Part shown: positions 30,776 through 41,587 of the stretch, in pieces
Layout: every line of letters starts with the position of its first letter
Position numbering within the stretch: the stretch's first letter is position 1
From: Phlegmacium glaucopus
Taxonomy: Eukaryota > Basidiomycota > Agaricomycetes > Agaricales > Cortinariaceae
Assembly: GCA_015039465.1 (NCBI GenBank)
Contig: MU130626.1
Location: forward strand, 310,320 to 351,906
Length of the DNA: 41,587 bases
Direction: 5' to 3'
Made by a program: the position numbers and the translations under genes
Notes under the pieces: model-generated
What the model was told of the DNA's origin: nothing
What the model saw: the letters and a program-made list of their open reading frames with translations, nothing else
Databases searched by the model: none

Positions 30776-32024
30776 GTTAGATGAAGAGAAGATCGGCCAG
30801 CGTCCTTCTCCAGCAATCAATGCTGTGATGTTATGGATGAGTGATGGTAGGTGATGGTGGGTTGCTGCATAGGGTGCTACTCGTTTTAAGTAGAGTCCGG
30901 GTTGATGGGCTTAATAAGTAAATTATTTCCCGCCCCTTTGCTCTCAATTTCTAAAAACTGATTTTTGTAAAAAAAAGGGCTTTCCACTAGATCTCAATCC
31001 ATAGAACCCAAGACGTAAGTAGTTGGCTTTACCACTCGCCAACTTTATCATACTGCTCATGTTAAATGTTCGCTCAGCTCGCTAGCCATGGGAGTAAAAA
31101 TGCCTGGTGTCCCCTTTTAGTAGACTACGGACATGCCGAATGGATCTGGTAACCGGCTTACTACTGCTGAAACGAAAGGCTGGGGTTTTTGACTGAATCC
31201 ACTGAGCCTTACTTTCATTAAGCGCGGGATATCATATCATACCGTAGTTCACTACACGAGGTAAAGTGTTAAACCAGAGTTCAGATACTTAACTCATTCA
31301 CGGCAGGCCTACCCATCCCTGCCTCCTATCACAACACTAACGTGCATATATACAATTTAACATCTCGCAAGCTGGCATCGAATGGTCACCAGATCGATCC
31401 ACTAGGATCCACTGGGAGGCTAGGGGAGGCTTGAGCCTAGGCATCAATTTTGATGCACAGTTGTCGTTAGCCGACCACAGCCGACAGGAAACCCAGTGGA
31501 TTGGCAGGAATGGACGGTAGTAGAAATTCCAGTATTGACTTACAGTTTTGGTCTATGCTGCTGCAACAGTTTGCAGTAGTTTGCAGTTCAGAATTTAATG
31601 ATCTAGGCCGAAGGTTCCTTGTAAAATTTGACATTTTTCAACTACAGTATACTTTATACTGATGCCGAATGGCGGTGCTGCCGTGAACCACCCGTTAGAA
31701 GCTGAGCAGATTGTTGGCGCTCAGTAAAAACTTGATGGCACTTTCTTCACGCAAAAAATATGAAAACATGGCTGCAGGGCCCACTAGAAACAATTAAAAT
31801 AAACAACTTGGTGCAGCTTAATTTGATGTGCAGGGGAACCTTACTTACCTTAAGAATATCGGAGCAAATATTTCCGGCCGAACCAAGAGAAGCTAAAATC
31901 ATGATGTTATATGGCAGAAATTTAAATAGATTAAGCATTAACAAACTACAAGTATGAGGATCAGACACCAAACAAAGCTCAGAGTAATTAGGTTCCACAT
32001 ACGATATAATAATGACATTGGCTT
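30776..32024. other. Intergenic DNA
   Basis: The first 100-150 nt serve as the 5' side of the gene at 29562-30775. Beyond that I see no supportable gene; short frames at 31747-32028 lack motifs and overlap the 3' end of the ribosomal protein gene. The G-rich 'ggaggctaggggaggcttga' patch near 31415 is unexplained but short. Confidence 0.45.
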
Positions 32025-32970
32025 TCAATTTGATATCGCCGCTACTTTTTGTTCTGCGTCAGTCGTCAGCAGCAAAGCCCCTTGTTGACCACCCATTCGC
32101 TCGCATATCGAATTCGCATCCTTGTGGAAGATCTTTGGTAACCCCCGATGCACCAAGAGATGAGGCAGAAATCGTGTGTGGAACACCCTCTGAGCTACTG
32201 CACCCCCCTAAACGGATTACACATTGCTCAACGTAACTTCGTCGACACAGGAATAGGAACGTTACTCACAAATTGAAAATAAATTCCTCCTAGGATAGCC
32301 TCCACGGCCTCTCCTTGGACTTTATACAACCCTACCTGCCGCCGAACGTCCACCTCCTTATCCATGTCAGCGAGTTTGTGTGCAGGGGCGGCAGGTTGCC
32401 AGCGAATCACTCGTCCGACACCCCATTGGGGACCAACATATTCTCCAAGAATATTCGTATTCAGCGTCGACGACATGATCGCTTCAAGGTCGTCTGTGGG
32501 ATGTAAGGCGGAGCTTGAGTGGAGAAATAGTTGTAGATACGTTGTAAGCACTCGTCGTCCTAAAGTGACGCGTAAATCTACACATTTCTGGAATCATTCA
32601 AGGAAAACGCACCAATGAAGCTCAATCCAGCATTATGACCCCCTAGTGATGCAGAATGACTGCCGTGTGTTAAAATCCTTTTCGCGAGTTCTTTTGGAAA
32701 TTGTAAAGGAGAGAAGATGTGATTGAGATGTTCTTGGAAATAAGGCATCTGTTCTGTCGTTGCACTAGATGTATCAGCTTCCTTCCTTAAAGCAACTTGT
32801 CCATATCTACGGGCTCCTGGATATATGCCTTGCTTAGCAAGTCGTAGTGGCTGATCGACACAGTAATACGTACCAGATAGCGTCGCCCTCATAGACATCG
32901 TTGACACAGAAGAACCAGTAGATTTCAGCGAACGTACTGACAAGCTCATGTGACGACACAGACCAGACAT
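32025..32970 (-). CDS. Mitochondrial large-subunit ribosomal protein, RNase III-like (mL57/mL44 type)
   Basis: Exons: 32970-32613, 32559-32270 and 32207-32025; 276 residues. The join gives LSFIGRRVLTTYLQLF, and the second acceptor (gtttag) gives YFQFGGAVAQRVFHTRFLPH. Core blocks PKELAKRILTHGSHSASLGG, HNAGLSFIGRRVL and EAILGGIYFQFGGAVAQRVF follow the catalytically inactive RNase III fold of fungal mL57 (MRPL15) and its relative mL44. The N-terminus (MSGLCRHMSLSVRSLKS) is rich in R and S, as expected for mitochondrial import. A start 14 codons upstream (33012) is possible. A GT-AG pair at 33082-33033 may be a 5' UTR intron. mL57 is preferred over mL44 by the GGIYxQFGG pattern, with moderate certainty. 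Confidence 0.75.
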
Positions 32971-33012
32971 AATGGCGAATTGTCGAAAATCTGTTCTGAG
33001 TAGTCCGACCAT

Positions 33013-33674
33013 CGAGACTCGAGTCGGACGAGCTGAAAAAATGTGATCACGTGTGTGGCACTGATCACACTGTGACACTTACATGACAGGGATATGTGAC
33101 GAAAGGACAATGAAAATAGAACCAACTCCAGACCGCCGACGCTGAATCCCACAGATTGATCATACCATTTAAACGGAGCGTTCGTGACAGCACTTTCAGG
33201 TTGCGTTCATTATACGGGGTTATCCGTATTTTGGCGTCTTCCAAATCGATATCATTTAATTCAGATGCCCTTTAACGACATCGGGCCCTCCAAACTTTGG
33301 TCCATCGTCCACGATTTTATACATTGTGTCTATTTTCGGTCCGATTGCCACCTATTTATGGTCTTCGAGATTTCGAGAAGGTCTCACAATAGCTCTCCAA
33401 CATACTTGCTGTATTCAGCGTCCTACATAACCCCCGTGGCTTCCGACTCAGGCTGAGTCAGGGATTTTGACAAAAGGACCCACCATAGTTAAACCTATTT
33501 TTAAAAATTTACCCTTGTCGGAAGTCTCTAAAGGGCTTCGAATATTTGTGCGGTTAATATTAAGGTGAATGCCTTGCATTGGCTCTGGGCGCTCCAGTTT
33601 CATTCCCCCCCCCACTTTCCCCTCAATCTCATTTGAGTGGATAACCCCACGTCTCCTTTTCTCTTTACTCGACT
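33013..33674. promoter_or_regulatory. Shared upstream region of the mL57-type and FHA genes
   Basis: The two genes diverge here, so both promoters must lie in this stretch. No clear TATA box. A C-run (33606-33615) followed by a pyrimidine-rich stretch (ctcaatctc, ttttctctttactc) lies just upstream of the FHA start codon, as is common in fungal promoters. Confidence 0.4.
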
Positions 33675-34259
33675 ATGCCGACTACTCCTGTCGTGACTTT
33701 ATCATCTACCTCAGGATCTTTCCCATTTCCAACAAAGCGTATTTCATTGACTTCAGGCAGCAAAACTATACTGGGGTCGACTGAGGGGGTGTCCGTCGGG
33801 ATACAGCAGTTTGCTCGCACTCCGACAACCTCGAATGGATGGTTTCCTCCTCGATTGACGGGAGACATAACAACCCCCAAAATTTCCCCTCTTCCTCTCA
33901 GCTCGTCGCACGCAGAAATATGGTGCGAAGGCGGAAGGGTGAGTCTTCTACGTACACCATGTTCTTATTTTTATTAAATACAGGTTCACATTAAGGTGTA
34001 TATTCGTGACCTCAACTCACCGTTTGGAACATTCGTTAACGGCTTGAAGATTTCGAAAGTTACCACATTACTAACGGGAGATACAGTTGTATGCATCTCG
34101 TCTTTTGTTCTCCTAATTGTTCCCGTTTCTTAATATTGTTCTTTCTAGTCCCTTGGGTCCCGCCTTCCAAGGAGCGATAAAACGCCGGCATACATCACTG
34201 ACCTTCATCTTACTCCCGTCATCATGAAAGTCTCTTTCGAAAACGTGCCATCCGTATAA
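33675..34259 (+). CDS. Small FHA-domain protein
   Basis: Exons 33675-33938, 33984-34088 and 34149-34259; 159 residues. FHA domains bind phosphothreonine peptides. Seen: SSSHAEIWCEGGR (76-88, the S-x-x-H strand), IRDLNSPFGTFVNG (95-108) and LLTGDTVSLG (117-126), in the correct order and spacing. Two conserved positions look altered: the usual G-R before the first loop reads LGSTEG, and the N of the usual NGTFVNG reads F (SPFGTF). A 28-residue stretch between strands carries SNGWFPPRLTGD. Coiled-coil and membrane tail, present in SLMAP/Far9 relatives, are absent, so it is either a free-standing adaptor or a truncated gene. Confidence 0.7.
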
Positions 34260-36909
34260 TTTATTCTTCCTGACCCAGCAATGTATCAAATACATGTATA
34301 GATCTAGAATTTGAAGCAACTCCCTACTCATACCAAACTTCTAGGGGATTAGTATCATAATACTAGATGATTGATCCGAGATATCATTGAGACATTTTGT
34401 GGACCTCATATTGGTCAACAAGTCCTTGGCAGTGAGGCTTGAAAGAATGCCACAAAAATATTCTTAACCGAGAACAGAGCACCAAGCTCCAACTGGCCCA
34501 GTGCTAGCCGGAGGTGACTTTGGGCTCTACTTGGTCCATGAAAAGTGCCATTGTGCTCACGTAGACTATGGCACTGCCGGAATTGCAAATTGCAAGTAAT
34601 GAAAAACTAAAGACAAAACCACCCGAGTTATTTACGTATAGTATATTCACGTCATGTTCGCATTTACAATAAACAAAAACCACAATGGAAGGATGAACGG
34701 ATCTTTTGTCAAGGTCACACGTACATCAGGAAGTTGTATGGAAGTTGTAACTTCGGAGTTTCCCTTGTTTAAACCCTCGATGACTCGGGGGGCCGCTCTC
34801 TTATAATAAGTCACGGTGCCCGTTATCAACCTCTAAGCCTAGTATGGGTCGCCGGAAATCGGAAGTGAAGTAAGTACTGAAGTGGGATGATGATCTATGG
34901 AATGATTGAGCAATGATTAATTGATTACTAATAGTAGGTCCCTATCATGGGCAACCTGTGTCTAGTCCAATCGTCACGGCTTTCGTGCAGTAAATAAATT
35001 AACCGATACTTTACGCCTTGAGCACATCCCACACTAGTACTGGGCAAGATTTATCCCTTCCTACTTCATTTGAAATGATGGCCTTGTATCTCAATTGTAC
35101 TTGCCCAATCGAGAAAGGGGTGGCTCGGGAACAGTTTCTCTATGTATACATGTAGTTGATCTATGAAGCAGTTGTACCGATAAATCCAAACGCATCTACC
35201 CGACATAGTACCGCCCCCGCGGGCCTTGCCTCTGCCTTACCATTGCATGTTTTCTACCAGAACGTGGCTGCCGGTTCCGAGAATCCAGGGAGGGCTGTGC
35301 CTTCTGATATGATTTTTCCTTCTGATTTTAGTATATCTTGAGTCTTGTCACCGTTTGTGCCCGCGTTCCGATAACATCTTAGAGTTTGGTGGGAATGACT
35401 TGAGAGGACCAGCACACGATTCCATATACGACCTCTATAAGCCTCTATATTTCTTATGCAAGGAAGCACGATTCAGACAAGGAATTTAAGGGACGAAGAT
35501 AAGACGCCCTTACGGTGTAGAACGGGTAAGGATATTCTTAGGACGAGCAAATAAGATCTACCAATCCTTGGAGCCCGGAGTCTTGGTTTCGGATACCTGG
35601 TGTCCCAGAGCTTTCGATGAAAATTACCATATTTTGTAGTTTCTTAGGAAATGGTTTTGGTTAATTCTATCATGAGCTGGGAACCTCAGAATCGTATTGA
35701 ATGAAATACTACATAGCACCATTTCTAATAATGCGGCGTGCGAATCCATGCAAGAACCAGTGAAGTTTCTAGTCTTCCCCGCCACCCATCATGATATGGC
35801 TTTCTCAGGCCATGTATTGTATACGGCATCCGGAAGTCCGACGTAGAAAAAAGCTTTCAACTTTCGTTATTGTGAGCTTCCGCTCTTAAGCCTTGGTGCC
35901 TTCACTAGACCATAATCATTATTGGCCAGAAGCTTCTGTATTACCAGATTGGTTGTAGTCAAAAGACGGGCAAAATCTTACGAGACCAATCCATTAAAAT
36001 AACTTCAGCAAGGTACCAGAAGTGCTCAAGCTAAGTATTCGAGCGGCCGCCTCCGCCCGTCACTAAAACTTCGATAACAGTCATACAATCAATTCCCAAG
36101 GTTTTTCTTGCATGCGTAAGAGATAATATCTACATAACAGGTAACAGGTCCTAGCTAAGTTTGAATGTAGCATGACAGAATAGAGATAAATGTAGAATCT
36201 CTGGTAAGGAACTCCACTCCAGGTCAACATCTGTCGACTGCCTTGATAAGGCTAGAGTGCGCTCCAGCTGAGACACTCTTAATCCTCTAGGATACGATGT
36301 AGACTCCTGCAAGCCGATAGATTTGTTTTGCAGGGGGACAATAATGCGAATCCAGGAAATGAGTGAGGATCAGGGAAAAAAACTGCAACCATTTATAAGG
36401 CGGTGTCACATGACTCAGATTGGCTTTGTTTGGTTTGACCGAATCGGAGCTTGTATCGTTCTCCAGCGCTGGTTTTGCCAGGTTTTGTCTGATGTACCAA
36501 GCACCTATAGCTATGATTATTGTTTTTGGGGCGACTCCGATGTGATGATGATAAGTCAGTCCTTATGCCAAAGGAACAGATTTAGATTTTCAACACTGAA
36601 GTCGGCTCTGACAGTCACGAGGAACGAATACGTTTCAAGACGTAGGAATCATCTATTGGAATACGACTACCATAAACGCCCGAAATAGAAACGCCGTCGT
36701 TCACCGTAATACGTATGTTTTCATATCTCTTTGTTCGCAATGGCATTCCACAGCGCCGCCAATAATATACTCTTTATTTCACATGCTCTCCTTTCATGCT
36801 CCTTTTTATTGTATCTAACTATAGCAAACATAAACAGGTGTTATGCCATGTAGTTTCTCAAAGGCTCACTCAGTCGTTTTCGCAGTAAACAACTCAGCTT
36901 CAAGCTCCT
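34260..36909. other. Long intergenic stretch without recognisable gene
   Basis: 2.65 kb. The longest open frame (36323-36688, plus) starts at TTG, has no domain and ends without neighbours in frame; I do not accept it. No repeat shared with other parts of the window was recognised. The right boundary is where the NLR4 module begins (about 36910, tgctttgcaatgt). Confidence 0.45.
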
Positions 36910-38749
36910 ATGCTTTGCAATGTGAGGTCGGGGTATTATTCCGAATTGGTAAAAAATTTCATTGTGTCGCATGGGTACTCATTATTTTCCATCTGCTCGC
37001 AAAAGACGATCCCATGTGGAGGATTATCGATTAGCGCTATACTGTACTATTATGACCGATCGTTCAAGTCACTGCCCGTTGTTATTCATACGACGACCTT
37101 TTCCGAGACAACCGGTTCAACCTTTGATTTCTTAAAATTATCTTGGTCAAACTCAACATCCTCGGCGGCGGATGTTCGAAGACCGCCATACTCGGAGACA
37201 AGAACCCCATCGTCAACGGACCCAGATGCGATGTGCGTCGACGGGAATATCACTAGCATCCTCGAAAATACTGACCCCCTATCGTCCCTTCAACGTCATT
37301 GGAGGCGGACAAATCACGCGACAGCTTGAAAAGGGTGAGGTTTGTCTTGTGGAGATTTGGAAGGGCGGATAGAGCTTCTGCGGAGATAATGCTTGCATGC
37401 GAGAGGTTGAATGATCCAACACGACATAAATGCCTACGATAATCAATAACATTAGGGTTTAAAATAGGAATGAATGGATTTCTCCACTTGCCTTGTAGAC
37501 GAGAACCTTGTTACTTATCTCCGGCATCGAGTTGTCGGACTGTGGTAGAATTTGGGGTGGGTAGTGCTCGGAACTGTTGTCCAAATTTTGACATGAATGA
37601 TGATCATTGAGATCTTCAATCTTTGGAAGTTGGTCGCGAATTGGGTGTCTGTTCCGGTGACAAGAGTTACGTTGAGCGATGACACAGGGACAATGCTATC
37701 ACGGACCAAGGTCTTCATAGAGTTGTTTCTCTGTTTCTACGTGATTCTCATCGGAGAGTTGCTTGAGAGGTTCAAGATCTTCAACGGTAATTCACATTTC
37801 TTCGATATTCTATACGCAAGAATAATAAGGAAGAAATAGGGAGACTAGGAACGGAAGGTATACCTTGTCAGGCATGAAGTTGCATTCCATTAATCTTAGT
37901 CCTTCAGTCATTCGATTTCGAAGTCAGCATTAGCAAGTTGAATAAGAGACTTTTCGTAAGATGCTATTGATGATACTGCAAGGCATCAGTTTACACCTTC
38001 AATGAATCAGGAAAGAGAAGGCAAACAGACCTTCAAATTCCTCAACAGTGGCAAAATCGCTATTGGATATCGGATATCCGTTTACGATGTTCTTGACCCG
38101 TTTATTGCTCGTGTCTCGCAACCTGACATCCAAAAAAAAGTTATATGGTGGAATAACGATCGGTATAAGAAACCCCATACCATGAGAGCCTGACTGAGTG
38201 GTTCATTTTGTTTTTCGCACCAGACAATTTCTCCTCAAGTTCTCTCAACTCTGCGCTAGCCATCTCTGCGCTCTCTCTCGCAGCTTCCCTCTAACACAAG
38301 CGTAGTCTGCTCGTCGGGCTTCCGGAACGCGGAATTTTGGGCATAATTTTGGGGTTCTTAATCATCGCCTGCAGGTTGCGAATTTACTAGGCGGTCAAGG
38401 ATCAAAAATTTATTAATTTAGGTACCACTGGGAGAGGTGAGGGACCTAGAGGGAGGTTTCGTGGAGAAGCCTGTCGAGGGGGCAAACTCAGGGGTGACGA
38501 GGTTCGTCCGGTAGCCGATGGTGTTTGGATGGGTGATTCCTAGCACGGGATATTGGAAGAACCGGATAGAAAATTGACGAACAACGTTTGTAGCAAGTGT
38601 GCAGATGGTGATGTGATTGGAGTTTGGTGGGTATTATGGAACCTAAAGTGGTTAGATTGCTGTTTATGTAATCGAGAGCGTCTTTCTTTCTGACTCTCAT
38701 CATCCAACTTCAAAGCTTCATCCCTCACCACAACTCGCTGTTCAACGAT
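36910..38749 (-). pseudogene. Divergent module of NLR4: decayed coiled-coil gene, inverted copy
   Basis: The reverse complement is collinear with 15052-17146 next to NLR2. Readable pieces include LIQLANADFEIE (about 37960-37920), VEDLEPLKQLSDENHVETEK (about 37785-37725) and RDQLPKIEDLNDHHS (about 37640-37595), which give the best view of the ancestral coiled coil. Stops and frameshifts separate them. A counterpart of the 16479-17004 ORF lies at about 37515-37050 with an intact GC-AG-like intron (gcaagt) but an early stop in the most similar frame. Confidence 0.5.
38655..38669 (+). promoter_or_regulatory. Conserved upstream motif of NLR4
   Basis: GATTGCTGTTTATGT, 81-95 nt before the NLR4 start codon; identical to the NLR1 motif. 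The stretch between motif and start (tctttctgactctcat, then ctgttcaacgatATG) is also shared, so the whole proximal promoter is conserved among the paralogues. Confidence 0.35.
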
Positions 38750-41587
38750 ATGAAGCGCATTCTCAAGAAAAATTTCAAGCCCAAGAAATCGAAATATTCA
38801 TCTCAGACCGTCAACGATGCTCTGGGTTCCAACATCGAACCAGCAATTTCGACATCGACCATCAAAACAAGCACCGCAGATCCCATGCTATCCGTTCCCG
38901 CTAATGCTACCGCTGAAAGCGCACAAGTTATTCAAGTCGCTGGCGTGACTGTGAGCATTCAACTTCTCCCATCGCATCCTTAAGTATTAACCATCGTCAT
39001 CGATCAGGCTGCCCATGACCTAGTCTCTCCTTCGGTCTCCGCCTCGGTGATCAATGAGCCAGACGTAAACATTCCAGACACTAGCGTTACTGTGAGCGTT
39101 CAACTTCGCCGATCGCGTCCTTAAGCATTTAACCATCGCCATCGATCAGGCCGCCCATAACCTAGTCTCTACTTCAGTTTCCACTTTGCCGATCGATGAT
39201 CTTGCTCCTGTAAGCACTCCAGCCACCGACGTTAATGTAAGTGTTCAACTTAGTCCATCATATCCATCACTACTCAATAATCCTCGTCGATCAGAGTGAC
39301 CATGAACTCCAAGTCTCTGCTTCGGTTTCTGCCCTGGCTGTCGCTCCTGTAGTCCATCCGGAAGAGGGTTCATCCTCACCTGATGCTGTAATGCAAGCCA
39401 AATTGAAATCTATAGAATCGCAACAAAATCCCTCAGTGAGTTGCCTACACAATGTGTTCTCGGCTTTCACTGATAATCAGCGGGCTCAGGATTCTGATTT
39501 GTGTCTTCCAACTCCCTTTGCAAATGCCCAGACAGTGTTCATCACAGGTGGTACTTTTGTAAGTCATTTTTTTTGTAGGCTGTGTAGATAATTTAACAAT
39601 ATTTTGTCTGCCAGTATCACATTATCAATAATTTCCCTGCCAATACCAATGAACAGCAGATGAAGATTCCTGTACCTCAGAAACCACTTTCCAGTCTATT
39701 CTTTACTGGACGGAAAGCTGAACTTGACAAGCTTGGGAAGATTTTTGTTGATCGTGCTAATAGTAGACCAAGACGCTCTTGTCTCCTCTGGGGAACAGGA
39801 GGCATTGGAAAGACTCAGATCTGTCTTAAGTTCACAGAAGAAATGTCTGGCAGGTAAGTAGTTTCATATTACCATTCTCAACACTGGATTCATTCCTTAC
39901 TCTAGTTTTTCACATGTGTTCTGGGTTGATGCCTCCTCTTATGAGAGCATTACTATATCTCTGAAGGGTATATCTAGCATTCCTGCTGCACAAGCTTCAG
40001 GTGTGAAAGGCTCAGTTGACTCTGTCCTCCAGTGGATATCTTGTATTCAAGGGGAATGGTTGATTATCTTTGATAATGCTGGTGATCCTCCTCCAGAGGT
40101 GATGGCCCAGTTCATTCCCCCAGGTAACAGAGGTAATATTCTGATTACCAGCAGAAACAGATCTGTAGGAAGGGCCATAGGCTTTCAGAATGTGATTGAG
40201 ATCAGTGAAATGGAGGAGTCAGATGCTATAACTCTCCTTCTCAGAGCTAGCTATTTGGATCCTTCACCTGAGCATGTACAAACTGCCAAAAGTATTGTGA
40301 CTGAACTTGGTGGCATTCCTCTTGCTGTTGATCATGCTGGTGCATATATTGATGCTGGGAAATGTGATATCAATGAATATCTGACCCAATTATCCTTACA
40401 CCGTCTGACTCTTATGTCAGATGGTATATTCACAGGAGCATCAAATTATAATCAAACAGTGTATGGGACTTGGGATCTATCTTTCAAAGAAATAGAAAAG
40501 AGAGCTAGTAGACAGTCCACTGCTGGAGATGCACAGGCAGCCCAGGCTGCAATCCTAATTCTCCAAATATGTGCTTTCTATCATCATAGCAATATTTCTA
40601 AGGACATATTCCAATCTGCTGCTGAGGAGGCTATAAAGCATGTTGTTAATAGTGATATAGCAGAAAAGATGCCTCTGGCAGTCATTTCACTGAATCATAC
40701 CCTGCTTGACCTGAAAAATGATGGCCACTGGGATGAATTCATCTTCGGACAAGGGATTAGTGTCCTTCTCTCTTTCTCTTTGATGAAAAGAGGGCAATCC
40801 TCTAAAATGTTTTCTGTTCATCCTCTGGTGCACAACTGGAGTCGAGAGAGAATGTCAGAATCTGAGCAGCAAAGAATGTGTGAGATGGGAAGCATAATCT
40901 TGTCCTGTGCAATTCCATGGAGATTTGAAAGTCAGGATTATGCACTGCGACGGTTGATTTTTCCACATATGAAGGCAAATGAGTCATGTAGAAAGCAGAT
41001 GGGACATATTAAGCAGTACTATGATGATAAATGGAGCAAATTTTCACTAGTAATGAGGGAGAATGGAGACTGGGACAATGCAGAGCAGCTGCAGGTTCAA
41101 GTAATGGATGTGAGGAAGAAGCTGCTTGGTGCAGAACATCCAGACACACTCATCAGTATGGGAAATCTAGCAGTGACATACAGGAATCAGGGAAGGTGGA
41201 ATGAGGCAGAGCAGCTGGAGGTTCATGTTGTGGACATGAGGAAGAAGCTGCTTGGTGCAGAACATCCATCCACCCTCATCAGTATGGCAAATCTAGCAAA
41301 TACATACAGCAATCAGGGAAGGTGGAATGAGGCAGAGCAGCTGGAGGTTCAAGTTATGGACATGAGGAAGAAGCTGCTTGGTGCAGAACATCCATCCACC
41401 CTCATCAGTATGGCAAATCTAGCAAATACATATGGCAATCAGGGACGGTGGAATGAGGCAGAGCAGCTGGAGGTTCATGTTGTGGACATGACGAAGAAGC
41501 TGCTTGGTGCAGAACATCCAGACACCCTCAGCAGTGCTGCAAATCTAGCAAATACATACAGCAATCAGGGAAGGTGGAATGAGGCAG
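38750..41587 (+). CDS. NLR4: NB-ARC/TPR NOD-like receptor, cut by window edge
   Basis: Exons 38750-38950, 39008-39091, 39150-39236, 39295-39558, 39615-39853 and 39906 to beyond 41587. Exon 1 MKRILKK; repeated exons AAHDLVSPSVSASVINE and AAHNLVSTSVSTLPIDD; exon 4 ends ITGGTF; exon 5 Walker A GTGGIGKT; exon 6 LIIFDNAGD, GNILITSRNRS, IPLAVDHAGAY, VHPLVHNW, and four full TPRs plus part of a fifth before the edge. The frame is open throughout. Exons 1-4 and the Walker B region are closest to NLR1, but its AGDAQAAQAA, DIAEKMPLAV and IPWRFESQDY stretches are closer to NLR2 or NLR3. It is on the opposite strand to the other receptors. No stop codon is visible because the window ends. Confidence 0.88.
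39008..39294 (+). repeat. Tandemly repeated exon-intron units in NLR4
   Basis: Two successive units, 84-nt exon plus 58-nt intron (39008-39149) and 87-nt exon plus 58-nt intron (39150-39294). Each exon encodes AAHxLVSxSVSxxxxxxxxx ending (V)T or (V)N, and each intron starts gtgagcgttcaactt or close to it and ends cgatcag. Exon 4 begins with a third, diverged version (SDHELQVSASVSALAVAPV). The same units are in NLR1 (6221-5934), NLR2 (14792-14506) and NLR3 (25230-24943). All junctions are phase 0. Confidence 0.85.
41080..41587 (+). repeat. TPR-coding repeats of NLR4 (visible part)
   Basis: Four full 126-nt units and a partial fifth. The second and third are almost identical over their whole length (LLGAEHPSTLISMANLANTY), differing only in a few bases, so they are very recent duplicates or were homogenised. 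HVVDM replaces QVMDM in two units. Confidence 0.9.

Noticed and set aside
36323..36688. 121-codon plus-strand frame
   Set aside because: It starts at TTG, and no motif, intron structure or similarity within the window supports it.
39421..39490. Certain intron of 45 nt inside exon 4 of the NLRs
   Set aside because: A gtgagt...atcag pair exists in NLR1, NLR2 and NLR4 but is weaker in NLR3 (gtcagt), is in-frame either way, and is shorter than the other introns. Kept only as a possibility.

Overview
The window looks like nuclear DNA of a filamentous basidiomycete, probably an agaricomycete. The genes are split by many 50-70 nt GT-AG introns, and their products match fungal families: NB-ARC/TPR NOD-like receptors, a FluG-type glutamine synthetase domain protein, a mitoribosomal RNase III-like protein and fungal tRNA ligase. 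The assembly is imperfect, with one 700-N gap and one stretch that appears to be written on the wrong strand.

Layout. Positions 1-2265 are repeats: an unusual complement-without-reversal pair (103-851 against 852-1581), a tRNA-derived SINE-like element and an inverted-repeat element. Four paralogous NOD-like receptor (NLR) genes follow: NLR1 (3094-6480, minus), NLR2 (11212-15051, minus, with the gap), NLR3 (21492-25483, minus) and NLR4 (38750 to beyond the right edge, plus). All share one six-exon plan: a basic first exon, two short repeated exons, a linker exon ending in an ITGGTF motif, an exon with Walker A, and a large last exon with the rest of the NB-ARC domain and a tandem 42-residue TPR array (8 repeats in NLR1, 13 in NLR3). 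Each NLR carries on its 5' side a copy of one divergently oriented module that looks like a decayed coiled-coil gene. A fifth module copy at 18.55-19.26 kb carries only a scrap of an NLR first exon and runs into a tRNA ligase pseudogene (19.27-20.78 kb).

Between the inward-facing modules of NLR3 and NLR4 lies a single-copy island (27.3-36.9 kb). It holds a standalone glutamine-synthetase-like gene, a 381-residue protein of unknown function, a mitochondrial large-subunit ribosomal protein (mL57/mL44 type) and a small FHA-domain protein. The cluster therefore resembles a large inverted repeat with an ordinary gene core.

How it works together. The island genes have no obvious link to the NLRs. 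Fungal NLRs of this build are generally considered sensors for non-self recognition; that role is inferred here from the family. The sequence does show a receptor family being reshaped by duplication, repeat homogenisation, patchy conversion and transposable elements that flank and invade it. No CRISPR array, rRNA gene or ordinary tRNA gene was seen.
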